DNA of 64,000 nt from positions 704,318 to 768,317 of the forward strand of contig NZ_SSYA01000003.1 in NCBI RefSeq assembly GCF_004917065.1, given 5' to 3'. This DNA is from Geomonas ferrireducens (GTDB lineage: Bacteria; Desulfobacterota; Desulfuromonadia; Geobacterales; Geobacteraceae). The notes under the pieces were generated by a model. That model was not told where the DNA came from, searched no databases, and worked only from the letters and a program-made list of their open reading frames with translations. Below, one piece after another: positions 18,679-26,518 of this stretch (its first letter is position 1; the number at the start of each line of letters is the position of its first letter). Both the position numbers and the translations under genes were made by a program.

Positions 18679-19845
18679 ATGGCCGGAAAATTCGCACCGT
18701 GGCCAAGCTTCACACATGAAGAAGCCGATATCGTCAGTAATGTACTTTTATCTAACAAGGTCAACTATTGGACGGGGGGGGAAGGACGGCTATTTGAGCA
18801 GGAGTTCGCTGCTCATTGTAATACGGGGTATGCGGTCGCCTTGGCAAATGGAACCGTGGCTCTCGAACTGGCACTTCACGCTCTTGGGATCGGACCAGGG
18901 GATGAGGTCATAACCACGAGCCGGACTTTCATCGCATCGGCGAGCTGCATCGTCATGCGAGGTGCGACTCCCGTCCTCGCAGACGTCGACCAAGTGACTC
19001 AGAACATCACTGCTGAAACCATTCGTCCTCACATCACCCCTCAAACCAAAGCCATCATTTGCGTGCACCTGGCTGGCTGGCCATGTGACATGGACCCGAT
19101 ACTGGAACTGGCGCGCGAGCATGGATTGAAGGTCATCGAGGACTGCGCGCAGTGCCACGGCGCAACGTACAAGGGGCGGCCAGTCGGTTCATTGGGTGAC
19201 GTAGCCGCATTCTCCTTTTGCCAGGACAAGATCATGACCACCGGCGGGGAAGGGGGGATGCTCACCACGAACGTCGAGGAAATCTGGCGTCGGGCCTGGG
19301 AGTTCAAGGATCACGGCAAGAGCTATGACGCAGTTTACAACCGCCAGCACCCGCCGGGGTTCCGTTGGCTGCACGAATCCTTCGGCACCAATTGGCGCCT
19401 AACCGAAATGCAGTCGGCGATCGGCAGGATCCAGCTCGGTAAACTGCCGGAATGGACCCTGGTAAGGAGAAGAAACGCGGAGATCCTCACCAAGGGCTTC
19501 AGCAACCTCCCGGGGCTCAGGGTGACGGTTCCGCCGTCCGAAATCGGCCATGCCTACTACAAGTACTACGTCTTCGTAGAGCCGGAACGTCTGGCGGAAG
19601 GATGGGACCGCGATAAAATCATGAACGCTGTAACAGCCGAGGGGATCCCTTGCTTCAGCGGCAGTTGCAGCGAGATCTATCTTGAGAAGGCCTTCGATGG
19701 GTTGAGACCAGCGACCCGGTTCCCCTTGGCTAAAGAGCTTGGAGAAACCAGCCTCATGTTCCTTGTCCATCCCACCCTCACGGAACAGGAAATGATGGAT
19801 ACCGTGGCCGCCGTAGCAAAAGTAATGGCCGCTGCCGTCGGATGA
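18679..19845 (+). CDS. DegT family aminotransferase (PglE-like)
   Basis: 388-residue PLP aminotransferase. Asp155 in IEDCAQCHGA and Lys184 in FCQDKIMTTGGEGG are the cofactor residues; the Gln-Asp-Lys context differs from the YPGKN of the copy at 1039-2139, so the two use different substrates. Proteins with this layout aminate the 4-keto group of UDP-2-acetamido-2,6-dideoxy-hexos-4-ulose, the product of the PglF-type dehydratase at 21236-23167. It closes the operon; the 41-bp repeat array begins 30 bases after its stop. Confidence 0.87.
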   Translation: MAGKFAPWPSFTHEEADIVSNVLLSNKVNYWTGGEGRLFEQEFAAHCNTGYAVALANGTVALELALHALGIGPGDEVITTSRTFIASASCIVMRGATPVLADVDQVTQNITAETIRPHITPQTKAIICVHLAGWPCDMDPILELAREHGLKVIEDCAQCHGATYKGRPVGSLGDVAAFSFCQDKIMTTGGEGGMLTTNVEEIWRRAWEFKDHGKSYDAVYNRQHPPGFRWLHESFGTNWRLTEMQSAIGRIQLGKLPEWTLVRRRNAEILTKGFSNLPGLRVTVPPSEIGHAYYKYYVFVEPERLAEGWDRDKIMNAVTAEGIPCFSGSCSEIYLEKAFDGLRPATRFPLAKELGETSLMFLVHPTLTEQEMMDTVAAVAKVMAAAVG

Positions 19846-19875
19846 CTTCCGATCGGGATTTGAAAGATTTCGAGC

Positions 19876-20100
19876 GAAATGTTTCAAGTTTTCCAAAAAG
19901 TTGGCAGATTTTTCCTGAAATGTTTCAAGTTTTTGAAAAAGTTGACATATTTAGCACGAAATATTGCAGGTTTTTGAAAAAGTTGACAGATTTAGCCCGA
20001 AATGTTTCAAGTTTGCGGACAAATCTGACAAGTTTTGCCCCAAATGTTTCAGGTTTTGGAAAAAGTTGCAACATCGTGCCCCGAACCTTTCAACTTTGAG
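19876..20100. repeat. Degenerate 41-42 bp tandem repeat, about 5.5 units
   Basis: Units begin at 19876, 19917, 19958, 19999, 20041 and 20083. Each starts (g/c)aaat-g-tttca(a/g)g, continues with ttttgaaaaagttg and ends around atttagccc. Spacing is exactly 41 bases for the first four starts and 42 for the last two. A further partial tail may precede the first unit. Because 41 is not a multiple of three, any reading frame through it changes phrase each unit. No inverted repeat or T-run suggesting a terminator was seen. Confidence 0.9.
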
Positions 20101-20138
20101 GGGAAATGTGACGGCCTTCGGGGGAGACGTCCTAAGAG

Positions 20139-20194
20139 GTCACGCGGAGGCGCTAAGTCGCCAAGAAAGTCTTCAATTAACAGGAATGAAGGGG
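20139..20194. repeat. Decayed copy of the cgcaaag / gggatgaagggg dispersed repeat
   Basis: The stretch reads gtcacgcggaggcgctaag, then tcgccaagaaag, then ttaacaggaatgaaggggg. This is the same word order as the intact dispersed elements at 27-38 kb (gtcacgcaaagacgcaaag, then taacagggatgaagggg) with many substitutions. The rest of 20101-20266 shows nothing else recognisable. Confidence 0.5.
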
Positions 20195-20266
20195 GCGAGT
20201 GGGTAGGAAAGCTTGAGCTCTTTGGCGGGGGGGCTTATTCGAGTTCGGGAACGGACGTGAGTGGCT

Positions 20267-20305
20267 AAAAAAGGCCCCCGCAGGCGTCCGAACTGCGGGG
20301 ACCTT
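20267..20305 (-). terminator. Rho-independent terminator of the fibronectin-III gene
   Basis: Read on the minus strand: an 8-bp G/C stem (ccccgcag with ctgcgggg) extended by four outer pairs after one mismatch, a nine-base loop, then a run of six T. It lies 10 bases beyond the stop of the gene at 20315-20938. Confidence 0.85.
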
Positions 20306-20314
20306 CCTCGGATA

Positions 20315-20938
20315 TTAGATGCACATGAGCGAAACGAACTGCGACCAAGGTCCCTGGCCGTTGGGACCTATCGCCCTTACCCGGAACCAGTAGAGCGTAC
20401 CAGGGACTAGTCCGCTCACCAGAAGATGCGACGCCTTTGTTCCAACGCCGCAATGCTTCCAGTTTGCCTCGATGGATGGATCGCCGATGCAACATGAGAT
20501 GTCGTAGCTCTTCGCTCCCTTAACCGGCTCCACCCTGAGCAGCAACTCCCCAGATACTTTTCCATGGATCACCCGCAGGTTCCCCGGACTGGTAAGAATA
20601 GGGGTGTTGGACCTTCTCACCTTCTCGGGTGGAACTCCGAACCTCTCCAGCAGGTCGGGATGTTCCACTGCCGCATGCCGCATCACGGCAAAGAATACAG
20701 TGAACTTGCGGTCCAGCTTCTGCCGGATGGCCTTCAGCTGCTTCGCTTTCTCCGGGTCCCCGTCGGCTGCTTCGCTGAATGCCACCTTGTGCTCTTCGAA
20801 GACTTCCTCGAGTTCTTCCCGCTTTGGAAAGAAAGATTCGACCAGCGCGTACAGGCTAGGGTCTTTCGCCATGGCGACCACGATGGCAGACGTTTTGGGA
20901 ATCGCTTCCGCACTGCTGAGTTGCGTGATGTTGTCCAT
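20315..20938 (-). CDS. Fibronectin type III domain protein
   Basis: 207 residues from the ATG at 20938, which has an aaaggagc Shine-Dalgarno; an in-frame ATG six codons upstream lacks one. Residues ~1-105 are predicted mostly helical (SSAEAIPKTSAIVVAMAKDP, then a charged EELEEVFEEHK stretch). Residues ~115-205 form one fibronectin type III domain, recognised by SPGNLRVIHG, KGAKSYDI, LVSGLVPGTLYWFRVRAIG and GQGPWSQF. No signal peptide or membrane segment is visible. It is monocistronic, with its own terminator, and faces opposite to the polysaccharide genes on both sides. Similar helical-plus-FN3 proteins occur in geobacters; function unknown. Confidence 0.85.
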   Translation of the reverse strand: MDNITQLSSAEAIPKTSAIVVAMAKDPSLYALVESFFPKREELEEVFEEHKVAFSEAADGDPEKAKQLKAIRQKLDRKFTVFFAVMRHAAVEHPDLLERFGVPPEKVRRSNTPILTSPGNLRVIHGKVSGELLLRVEPVKGAKSYDISCCIGDPSIEANWKHCGVGTKASHLLVSGLVPGTLYWFRVRAIGPNGQGPWSQFVSLMCI

Positions 20939-21235
20939 AAGCGGCTCCTTTTGCAATGAAATTAGAAAACGCTTAAATAGCTACCACGGTTACTGACGAG
21001 GTCAATGGTTTTTCTGAGCGGTGGGTGCTCTTTTTCCTATGCACCTAGGATAATATCCTGCCGAAGGGGTAAGTTGGAAGCGGCATCGGGTAAGGCTAAG
21101 GATGACGTGGTAAATCGCCTTATGCGAATTGTTAAGGTTTGTTTCCTTAAGGTTTTGTGATATTCTTTTCAGCTGTTGTTCGTTTTTTATGTCGCAGCGC
21201 AAGACCTGGTTGAGCGCTGCTTGTTGGGAGGGGTC

Positions 21236-23167
21236 ATGATACACGCCAGAAGGGTCCTGGTGTTTTTCCTCGATGTGGTGCTTATTGCCGCCGCGTTCTT
21301 CCTTTCGTTTCTCCTTCGCTTCGATTTCCAGGTCCGGCCGAACCAGGTGGAAAACCTGAAAACCGGGCTTGTCGTCGCCATGGCGGTGAAGCCCGCCATG
21401 TTCGTCGCCTCCGGGGTCTACCGCAGCATCTGGCGCTACGCCTCGTTGCAGGACGCCTACGAGATCTTCAAGATAGTCTCCCTTTCTTCAGCCGTTTCAG
21501 CCCTCACCCTCGTGTACATGAAAGGCCCATTCGGGATGCCGCGCTCCATCTATATCCTGGATTGGTTCCTGCTCTTCGCCCTCGTTGCCGGAAGCCGATT
21601 GGTGTGGAGAATCTATCGCGAGACAAAGATCATCCCCGGGCTTTGCAAGGGAAAGAGGACCCTCATCGTCGGGGCGGGAGAGGCGGGGAATCTTCTTCTC
21701 AAGGAGATTCGCAAGCAGCCTGAGGCCGCATACAACGTGCTGGGCTTCGTGGACGACGACCCTCAGAAGATGGGCATGCGGCTCTCCGGGGTCCGTGTCC
21801 TTGGGGGGACTGGCAGGCTCAGCGGGCTGGTGCGCAAGCACAACATAGAGGAAGTCATCTTCGCAATCCCATCCGGCGACAGGGATCTCATGCGCCGCGT
21901 CATCGCGAACTGCGAGAAGACCAAGGCGCGCTTCAAGACGCTCCCCGGCATCACCGAGATGATCGACGGCGATGTCTCCATGAGCCACATAAAAGACGTG
22001 GAAATCGAGGACCTCTTGGGGCGCGACCCCGTCGTTCTGGACCAGACCGCGATAAGGAACTACCTGACGGACAAGCGGGTGCTGGTGACGGGTGCTGCGG
22101 GAAGCATCGGAAGCGAGATCTGTCGCCAAGTGGCCCGTTTCAAGCCTGCAAAGCTCGTGCTTTTCGATCACGCCGAGACCCCCCTATTCTATATAGAGAA
22201 GGAACTCGCCGAGAGTTTCCCCGACCTGCGCATCATCCCGATGGTGGGGGACGTGAAGAACCAGGACCGCGTCGAGGCGGTGTTCGACGAGTTCGGGCCG
22301 GAGGTCGTCTTTCACGCCGCGGCGTACAAGCATGTCGCCATGATGGAATACAACCCGGCCGAGGCCGTGCTGAACAACGTCATGGGGTCGAGGACTGTTG
22401 CCGATGCGGCGCATAAGTACAAGGTGCGCAATTTCGTGATGGTCTCGACCGACAAGGCGGTGAACCCGACCAACGTGATGGGGGCCACCAAGCGAAGCGC
22501 GGAGATTTACGTTCAGGCGCTGGCAGCGAAGAGTCAGACGAAATTTACGACGGTACGGTTCGGCAATGTGCTCGGGAGTAACGGCAGCGTCATCCCGCTT
22601 TTCAAGGAGCAGATCCGGAAAGGGGGGCCGGTCACGGTCACCGACAAGGACGTGGTGCGCTACTTCATGACCATACCGGAGGCGTCTCAGTTGGTGATGC
22701 AGGCGGGGTGCATCGGCCATGGCGGCGAGATCTTCGTGCTCGACATGGGAGAGCCGGTACGGATCCTTTCCCTTGCCGAGGAGCTGATCCGTCTCTCCGG
22801 TTTCATCCCGTACAAGGAGATCGATATCCGGTTCACCGGTCTGAAGCCCGGCGAGAAGCTTTTCGAGGAACTGCTGATCGACGGGGAGGGGATCAAGCCG
22901 ACCAGTCACAAGAAGATCCGGGTCATGGCGCCGGTGGAGACCGATCTTAAGCAGGTGAGCGCAGATCTGGAGGAGCTCTTTGGGTTTGCGAGAAGCCATG
23001 AGCTGGATTCCGTTTTGCGTACGCTCAGGCGTGTCGTGCCCGAGTTCGTGCCGCGGTATCATTTCGAGGCCGCGCCCCCCTTTGCCTTCCAGAGGGTCCG
23101 GCCCGACCTGTTCCCGCCGCAAAAACTCGCCATCGTCCGCAACCTGCGAGAGGAAACGGCAGCATAA
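21236..23167 (+). CDS. Membrane-bound UDP-GlcNAc 4,6-dehydratase (CapD/WbpM/PglF-like)
   Basis: 643 residues from ATG 21236, preceded by gggagggg; the 20 in-frame codons upstream carry no family sequence. Four membrane helices occupy residues ~5-135, then a Rossmann-like middle domain (RTLIVGAGEAGNLLLKEI) and the extended-SDR catalytic domain starting RVLVTGAAGSIGSEICRQ. STDKAVNPTNVMGATKR contains the catalytic Thr-Asp-Lys and the Met-x-x-x-Lys that replaces Tyr-x-x-x-Lys in PglF/WbpM. It makes UDP-4-keto-6-deoxy-GlcNAc at the inner membrane for the PglE-like aminotransferase at 18679. Transcribed separately, behind a ~280-bp gap opposite the FN3 gene. A dispersed repeat starts immediately after its stop. 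Confidence 0.92.
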   Translation: MIHARRVLVFFLDVVLIAAAFFLSFLLRFDFQVRPNQVENLKTGLVVAMAVKPAMFVASGVYRSIWRYASLQDAYEIFKIVSLSSAVSALTLVYMKGPFGMPRSIYILDWFLLFALVAGSRLVWRIYRETKIIPGLCKGKRTLIVGAGEAGNLLLKEIRKQPEAAYNVLGFVDDDPQKMGMRLSGVRVLGGTGRLSGLVRKHNIEEVIFAIPSGDRDLMRRVIANCEKTKARFKTLPGITEMIDGDVSMSHIKDVEIEDLLGRDPVVLDQTAIRNYLTDKRVLVTGAAGSIGSEICRQVARFKPAKLVLFDHAETPLFYIEKELAESFPDLRIIPMVGDVKNQDRVEAVFDEFGPEVVFHAAAYKHVAMMEYNPAEAVLNNVMGSRTVADAAHKYKVRNFVMVSTDKAVNPTNVMGATKRSAEIYVQALAAKSQTKFTTVRFGNVLGSNGSVIPLFKEQIRKGGPVTVTDKDVVRYFMTIPEASQLVMQAGCIGHGGEIFVLDMGEPVRILSLAEELIRLSGFIPYKEIDIRFTGLKPGEKLFEELLIDGEGIKPTSHKKIRVMAPVETDLKQVSADLEELFGFARSHELDSVLRTLRRVVPEFVPRYHFEAAPPFAFQRVRPDLFPPQKLAIVRNLREETAA

Positions 23168-23312
23168 CAAAACCGATTCAAACAGGGATGAAGGGGATAC
23201 AGGGGATAAAACCTTTATAACCAGAAACCACAAGCTTGAGGTTAAACCAAGAAGTCTTTTGGTTTTAAAGCCTTTATCCCGTTCATCCCCTTCATCCCTG
23301 TTAAATGGTTCT
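23168..23312. repeat. Dispersed palindromic repeat, copy 1 (accagaaaccacaag subtype)
   Basis: Left arm aaaaccgattcaaacaggga then tgaaggggatacaggggata; core accagaaaccacaagctt then gaggttaaacc; right arm tttatcccgttcatcccctt then catccctgttaaat. The arms are inverted copies of each other. The left arm begins within a few bases of the dehydratase stop. The core differs from the cgcaaag core of most other copies and is shared only with the copy on the other side of the GxxExxY gene. Confidence 0.9.
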
Positions 23313-23390
23313 TGTCTTGATCGATGAAAATACTTGAGGATCTGTTATAAGCATTGACGCCTTCTAATTTTGCTTGTGGCGGAGGTCCTC

Positions 23391-23762
23391 GTGATCCATG
23401 ACGACTTGACTGGTAAGGTTATTGGCGCCTGTTTTGAAGTCAGCAATGAACTCGGCAGCGGCTTCCTTGAGTCTGTGTACGAAAAGGCGCTACTGGTAGC
23501 CCTGACGGATGTCGGATTGCAAGCTGACTCGCAAGTTCCTCTGAAGGTCGTTTATCGCAACAAAGTTGTCGGGGATTTTTTCGCAGATATTGTTGTTGAA
23601 GGGACGGTGTTGTTAGAATTGAAAGCCGTGAAAGCTTTAGCTCCTGAACACACTGCCCAAGTACTAAATTATCTGAAAGCTACGGGCATCGAAGTTGGAC
23701 TGCTGGTTAACTTCGGACATCCCAAACTCGAATACCGAAGGTTGGGCAATAGGCTCAGTTAA
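23391..23762 (+). CDS. GxxExxY family protein (PD-(D/E)XK nuclease-like fold)
   Basis: 123 residues from GTG 23391, chosen for the ggagg five bases upstream; a GTG at 23376 and a TTG at 23370 are further left. The family signature is GSGFLESVYEKAL near residue 25, followed by VVGDFFADIVVEGTVLLELK, whose Asp and Glu-x-Lys match the PD-(D/E)XK active-site pattern, and NYLKATGIEVGLLVNFG. Biochemical function of the family is not established. It sits alone between two dispersed repeats of one private subtype and is less G+C-rich than its neighbours, which suggests it arrived with, or is tied to, those repeats. Confidence 0.87.
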   Translation: MIHDDLTGKVIGACFEVSNELGSGFLESVYEKALLVALTDVGLQADSQVPLKVVYRNKVVGDFFADIVVEGTVLLELKAVKALAPEHTAQVLNYLKATGIEVGLLVNFGHPKLEYRRLGNRLS

Positions 23763-23977
23763 AACCGGTTAGGTTTAAACCAGAAAATCTTTTTCGTTTA
23801 AAGCCTTTATCCCGTTCATCCGTTTTTATCCCTGTAAATTGCTTTGCTGTTCAAACCGATTCAAACAGGGAGGAAGGGGATAAAGGGGATAAAACTTTTA
23901 TGACCAGAAACCACAAGCTTTGGGTTAAACCTGAAAACCTTTTTTGCTTAAAATCCCCTTCATCCATGTTAAAAGAG
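23763..23977. repeat. Dispersed palindromic repeat, copy 2 (half element plus full element)
   Basis: Directly after the GxxExxY stop comes a half element (aaccggttaggtttaaacc ... tttatcccgttcatccg ... tccctgtaaat), then from about 23850 a full element: aaaccgattcaaacaggga, ggaaggggataaagggg, core accagaaaccacaagctt, and a decayed right arm ccccttcatccatgttaaaa. The core is the same subtype as copy 1. Confidence 0.85.
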
Positions 23978-23985
23978 ATCTTTGA

Positions 23986-25620
23986 ATGAGATTATCCAAT
24001 ATCGTTGTGACGTTGTTCGTTGCTGTCCTTTATCCGGGGTTTGCTTTTGCTCTTTCGTCCCCGAACATACCTCTGGACAGTCCCATCTACCTCTACCTCG
24101 AGAAACTCTCCGGCTTCGGCTTGGTTTCTTCGGACGTGAAGGGGATTCGACCCTTCTCACGGGCGGAAGCGGCACGTATGGTCCGGGAGGCTGAGGAGAA
24201 AACGGTACCAGGCGCTACCTCACCGCTCGCCACCGAACTGATCTCCCGCCTCAAGGAGCTCCTGCCCCGCGAACTGACTTACTACGGTCGCGAGGAGTCG
24301 GCTCCTGCCTTCGACTACGACCCGCTCGCAATGGCTCGACTGCGCTACGTCTACCTCGATGGTGCACCGAGAAGCTATTACCGCGCCGTGCATGACCCAG
24401 GCGACGACGGCGTCTTCGGCATCGGCGGCGGCCTGCGTCCCTCGAACCCTTATCCCTCGCCGGTACAGCAGCGGGGCAGCGAGGGGACGCCGCTTTTGGA
24501 AAACAACGACGGCGTGGTCTACAAAAGAGGGACCAACCTGGACTTGACGGGGAGCGGGGAGCTCTACTTCGGTGCCATGGGAAGCGCGCTCGTTGAGCCG
24601 CAGCTCCTTTGGTCGGAGGCGGACGATGAGGCGAGGGTGCGCCTGAACCGCGGCTACGTGAAAATCGGCGGCAAGGGGCTGGAACTGGAGGTGGGGCGCG
24701 ACGAGAACTGGCTGGGTCCCGGCTACCGCGGTGCCATCACGCTGACCAATAACGCCAGAAACCTCGACCAGGTAAAGCTTTCCAGTCCCGAGTTGGTGAA
24801 GAGCAGATACCTCTGGGACCTCAAGTACTCCCTAGTCTTCTCCCGGCTTGAGAAAACGGTCACCGACGGAAAAGAGCGCGAGCCGTACTTCTTTGCAGGA
24901 AAACTCGCCATGAAACCGCTCGAGAACCTCGAGTTCGGCATAAACCTCGGACGACAGGCGGGCGGCCCCGGCGTCAACAACGGCTTCGGGGACATCGTGC
25001 GTGGCCTTGTAGGGGGGACGAGCGAGGACAATTCCAACTCCATCGCAGGGTTTGATCTGCGGCTGAGACTCCCCTGGCTGCGTAACACCGAGTTGTACGG
25101 CGAGCTATCCGGCGAAGACGCCGCGGCCTTCTGGCCCATCGTGGAGAGCTACGTCGCCGGCTTCTACATCCCGAGGCTCACCGACAGTGGCCGGGATGAC
25201 CTGCGCTTCGAGTACTTTCGCGGCAACCGCATCCTTTACACCAACGGCACCTTTGTTGAGGGATACCTGTACCATGGTCTGCCGCTTGGCCACTCCCAGG
25301 GGGGCGCCACCCAGGACTTCTTCCTGCGTTACAGCCACTGGTTCTCGGTACGCAACAACCTCGCGCTGGAGGCGTTCCATACCCGGCGCGGCGACTACGG
25401 CCGCGTCACCGTCGACGAGACTGGGAGGTATGACGCGGGCGGGGTTATGCAGGCGATCGAGCGCAAGAACGCCCTGCGCGCCTCTTGGACCTTCCCCGTC
25501 TTCAAGGAGTGGAGCGCCCTGCTTCTCTACGGTCAGGAATGGGTCCACAACTACGAGTTGCGCGCCGGAGACACGCAGATGAACCAGTTGCTGCGCGCCG
25601 AGCTCACCTACCGCTACTGA
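23986..25620 (+). CDS. Wzi-like capsule assembly outer-membrane protein
   Basis: 544 residues. A signal peptide is visible at residues 1-~21 (hydrophobic VVTLFVAVLYPGFAFA, cleavage near ALS). After it comes a helical region with SPIYLYLEKLSGFGLVSSD and IRPFSRAEAARMV, the usual opening of the Wzi capsule-assembly family (PF14052) in deltaproteobacteria. The rest alternates short polar/hydrophobic strands and ends in an aromatic strand (LLRAELTYRY), consistent with an outer-membrane beta-barrel. Wzi in E. coli anchors capsule at the surface. Placed close to the polysaccharide locus, it likely handles the same polymer; it has its own start region downstream of a dispersed repeat. Confidence 0.82.
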   Translation: MRLSNIVVTLFVAVLYPGFAFALSSPNIPLDSPIYLYLEKLSGFGLVSSDVKGIRPFSRAEAARMVREAEEKTVPGATSPLATELISRLKELLPRELTYYGREESAPAFDYDPLAMARLRYVYLDGAPRSYYRAVHDPGDDGVFGIGGGLRPSNPYPSPVQQRGSEGTPLLENNDGVVYKRGTNLDLTGSGELYFGAMGSALVEPQLLWSEADDEARVRLNRGYVKIGGKGLELEVGRDENWLGPGYRGAITLTNNARNLDQVKLSSPELVKSRYLWDLKYSLVFSRLEKTVTDGKEREPYFFAGKLAMKPLENLEFGINLGRQAGGPGVNNGFGDIVRGLVGGTSEDNSNSIAGFDLRLRLPWLRNTELYGELSGEDAAAFWPIVESYVAGFYIPRLTDSGRDDLRFEYFRGNRILYTNGTFVEGYLYHGLPLGHSQGGATQDFFLRYSHWFSVRNNLALEAFHTRRGDYGRVTVDETGRYDAGGVMQAIERKNALRASWTFPVFKEWSALLLYGQEWVHNYELRAGDTQMNQLLRAELTYRY

Positions 25621-25732
25621 TCCCGCCTCGCACGAAAACAGCAGCCCTGGTCAAATGTCCCCCAGCGGCTAATGTTCTTCCGGAAATCCCGGTGGAAAGA
25701 GGAGTGCCGCAACCCACGAAGCGCGCATTGGG

Positions 25733-25964
25733 CCTAACGTTCCCCCCTTTGCGAAGGGGGGGCAGGGGGGATTTGCCTTGGTCGGACCATACCAGCATCT
25801 GTTGACGCGGCCACTGCTCACGCTGCGCCTGGAATAGATGACAGAACCTTGGTGGCATCCTCTAGGAGGAAAGCGGCTCATGGAACCGTAAAACTTGCAG
25901 AAACCGCTGTAAAAATCAAATCCCCCCCGTCCCCCCTTCGCAAAGGGGGGAGCTTTAAAGGCCA
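25733..25964. mobile_element. MITE-like element, copy A
   Basis: A 232-bp non-coding element bounded by ~34-bp inverted repeats. The left end reads ccccccttt-gcgaagggggg then gcaggggggatttg; the right end, reverse-complemented, reads the same with gac for gca. Each end is itself a near-palindrome (ccccccttcgcaaagggggg). A second copy in the same orientation is at 35928-36147. The flanks 25621-25732 and 25965-26126 contain nothing else recognisable. Confidence 0.78.
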
Positions 25965-26126
25965 CTCTGTGGAGTAAGCACCGTCACAAAACGGGGCGTA
26001 AAGGCCTCGCCTGGTTCTTCGATGGAATGGAGGCTCAGCGGGGAAGCTCTTCGCTTGTGTTGACGGCTGCGCTGTGGCATAGTCCTGCCTGTACACTTTT
26101 CGGTACTTCAACCTGCGAGACTGTCC

Positions 26127-26360
26127 ATGGATAGAGATAAAGTCACCCTGCTTTTGGAAAGCATAAGCAGCAAACTCGATTACCTTCTTGAGGGGCAAGA
26201 GGCCCTTATTCGAGAGGTGCGCGAATCAAGTCGCAGGATGAAAGAACGCACTGAGTTACTTTGGCGCGAATTGGAAACCGAGCTGAACAATGAAGGGCTG
26301 AGTCTGGAGGAGCGTCTGGCCTTGTATAACACGCAAAAACATGGCGGCGAACGATGCTGA
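26127..26360 (+). CDS. Small coiled-coil hypothetical protein
   Basis: A 77-residue frame with no recognised family. Residues ~1-60 show a heptad-like pattern rich in Leu, Glu and Arg (LLLESISSKLDYLLEGQEAL, then ERTELLWRELETEL), so a helical coiled coil is likely. No signal peptide or membrane segment. The Shine-Dalgarno is weak, but codon choice looks coding and nothing better occupies the stretch. It sits between the MITE-like copy and the ExeA gene. It could be the remnant of a longer gene. Confidence 0.5.
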   Translation: MDRDKVTLLLESISSKLDYLLEGQEALIREVRESSRRMKERTELLWRELETELNNEGLSLEERLALYNTQKHGGERC

Positions 26361-26518
26361 CTGTCGGCCCCTTTAAGATGGTGTGCGCAGCACCCGCTCA
26401 AATGTCTAGATAACTCTTCCCCACGGCACCGGTCCACGCTCCCTTTCCCCTTTATTTCTCAACAGATTCGCGCTATATTCACCCCCTCGTCCAACGGCAA
26501 CCTCTAAAGGGAACGCAC

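Noticed and set aside
19842-20099. 85-residue frame through the 41-bp array (contains NVSSF-like phrases)
   Set aside because: The period of 41 bases rotates the frame, so similar peptides appear only as repeat by-products; it overlaps the aminotransferase stop and has no ribosome site.
22184-23233. 349-residue minus-strand open frame
   Set aside because: Antisense shadow of the PglF-like dehydratase.
23370-23390. Earlier starts (TTG 23370, GTG 23376) for the GxxExxY gene
   Set aside because: The ggagg at 23381-23385 fits the GTG at 23391 only, and the added residues are not family-like.
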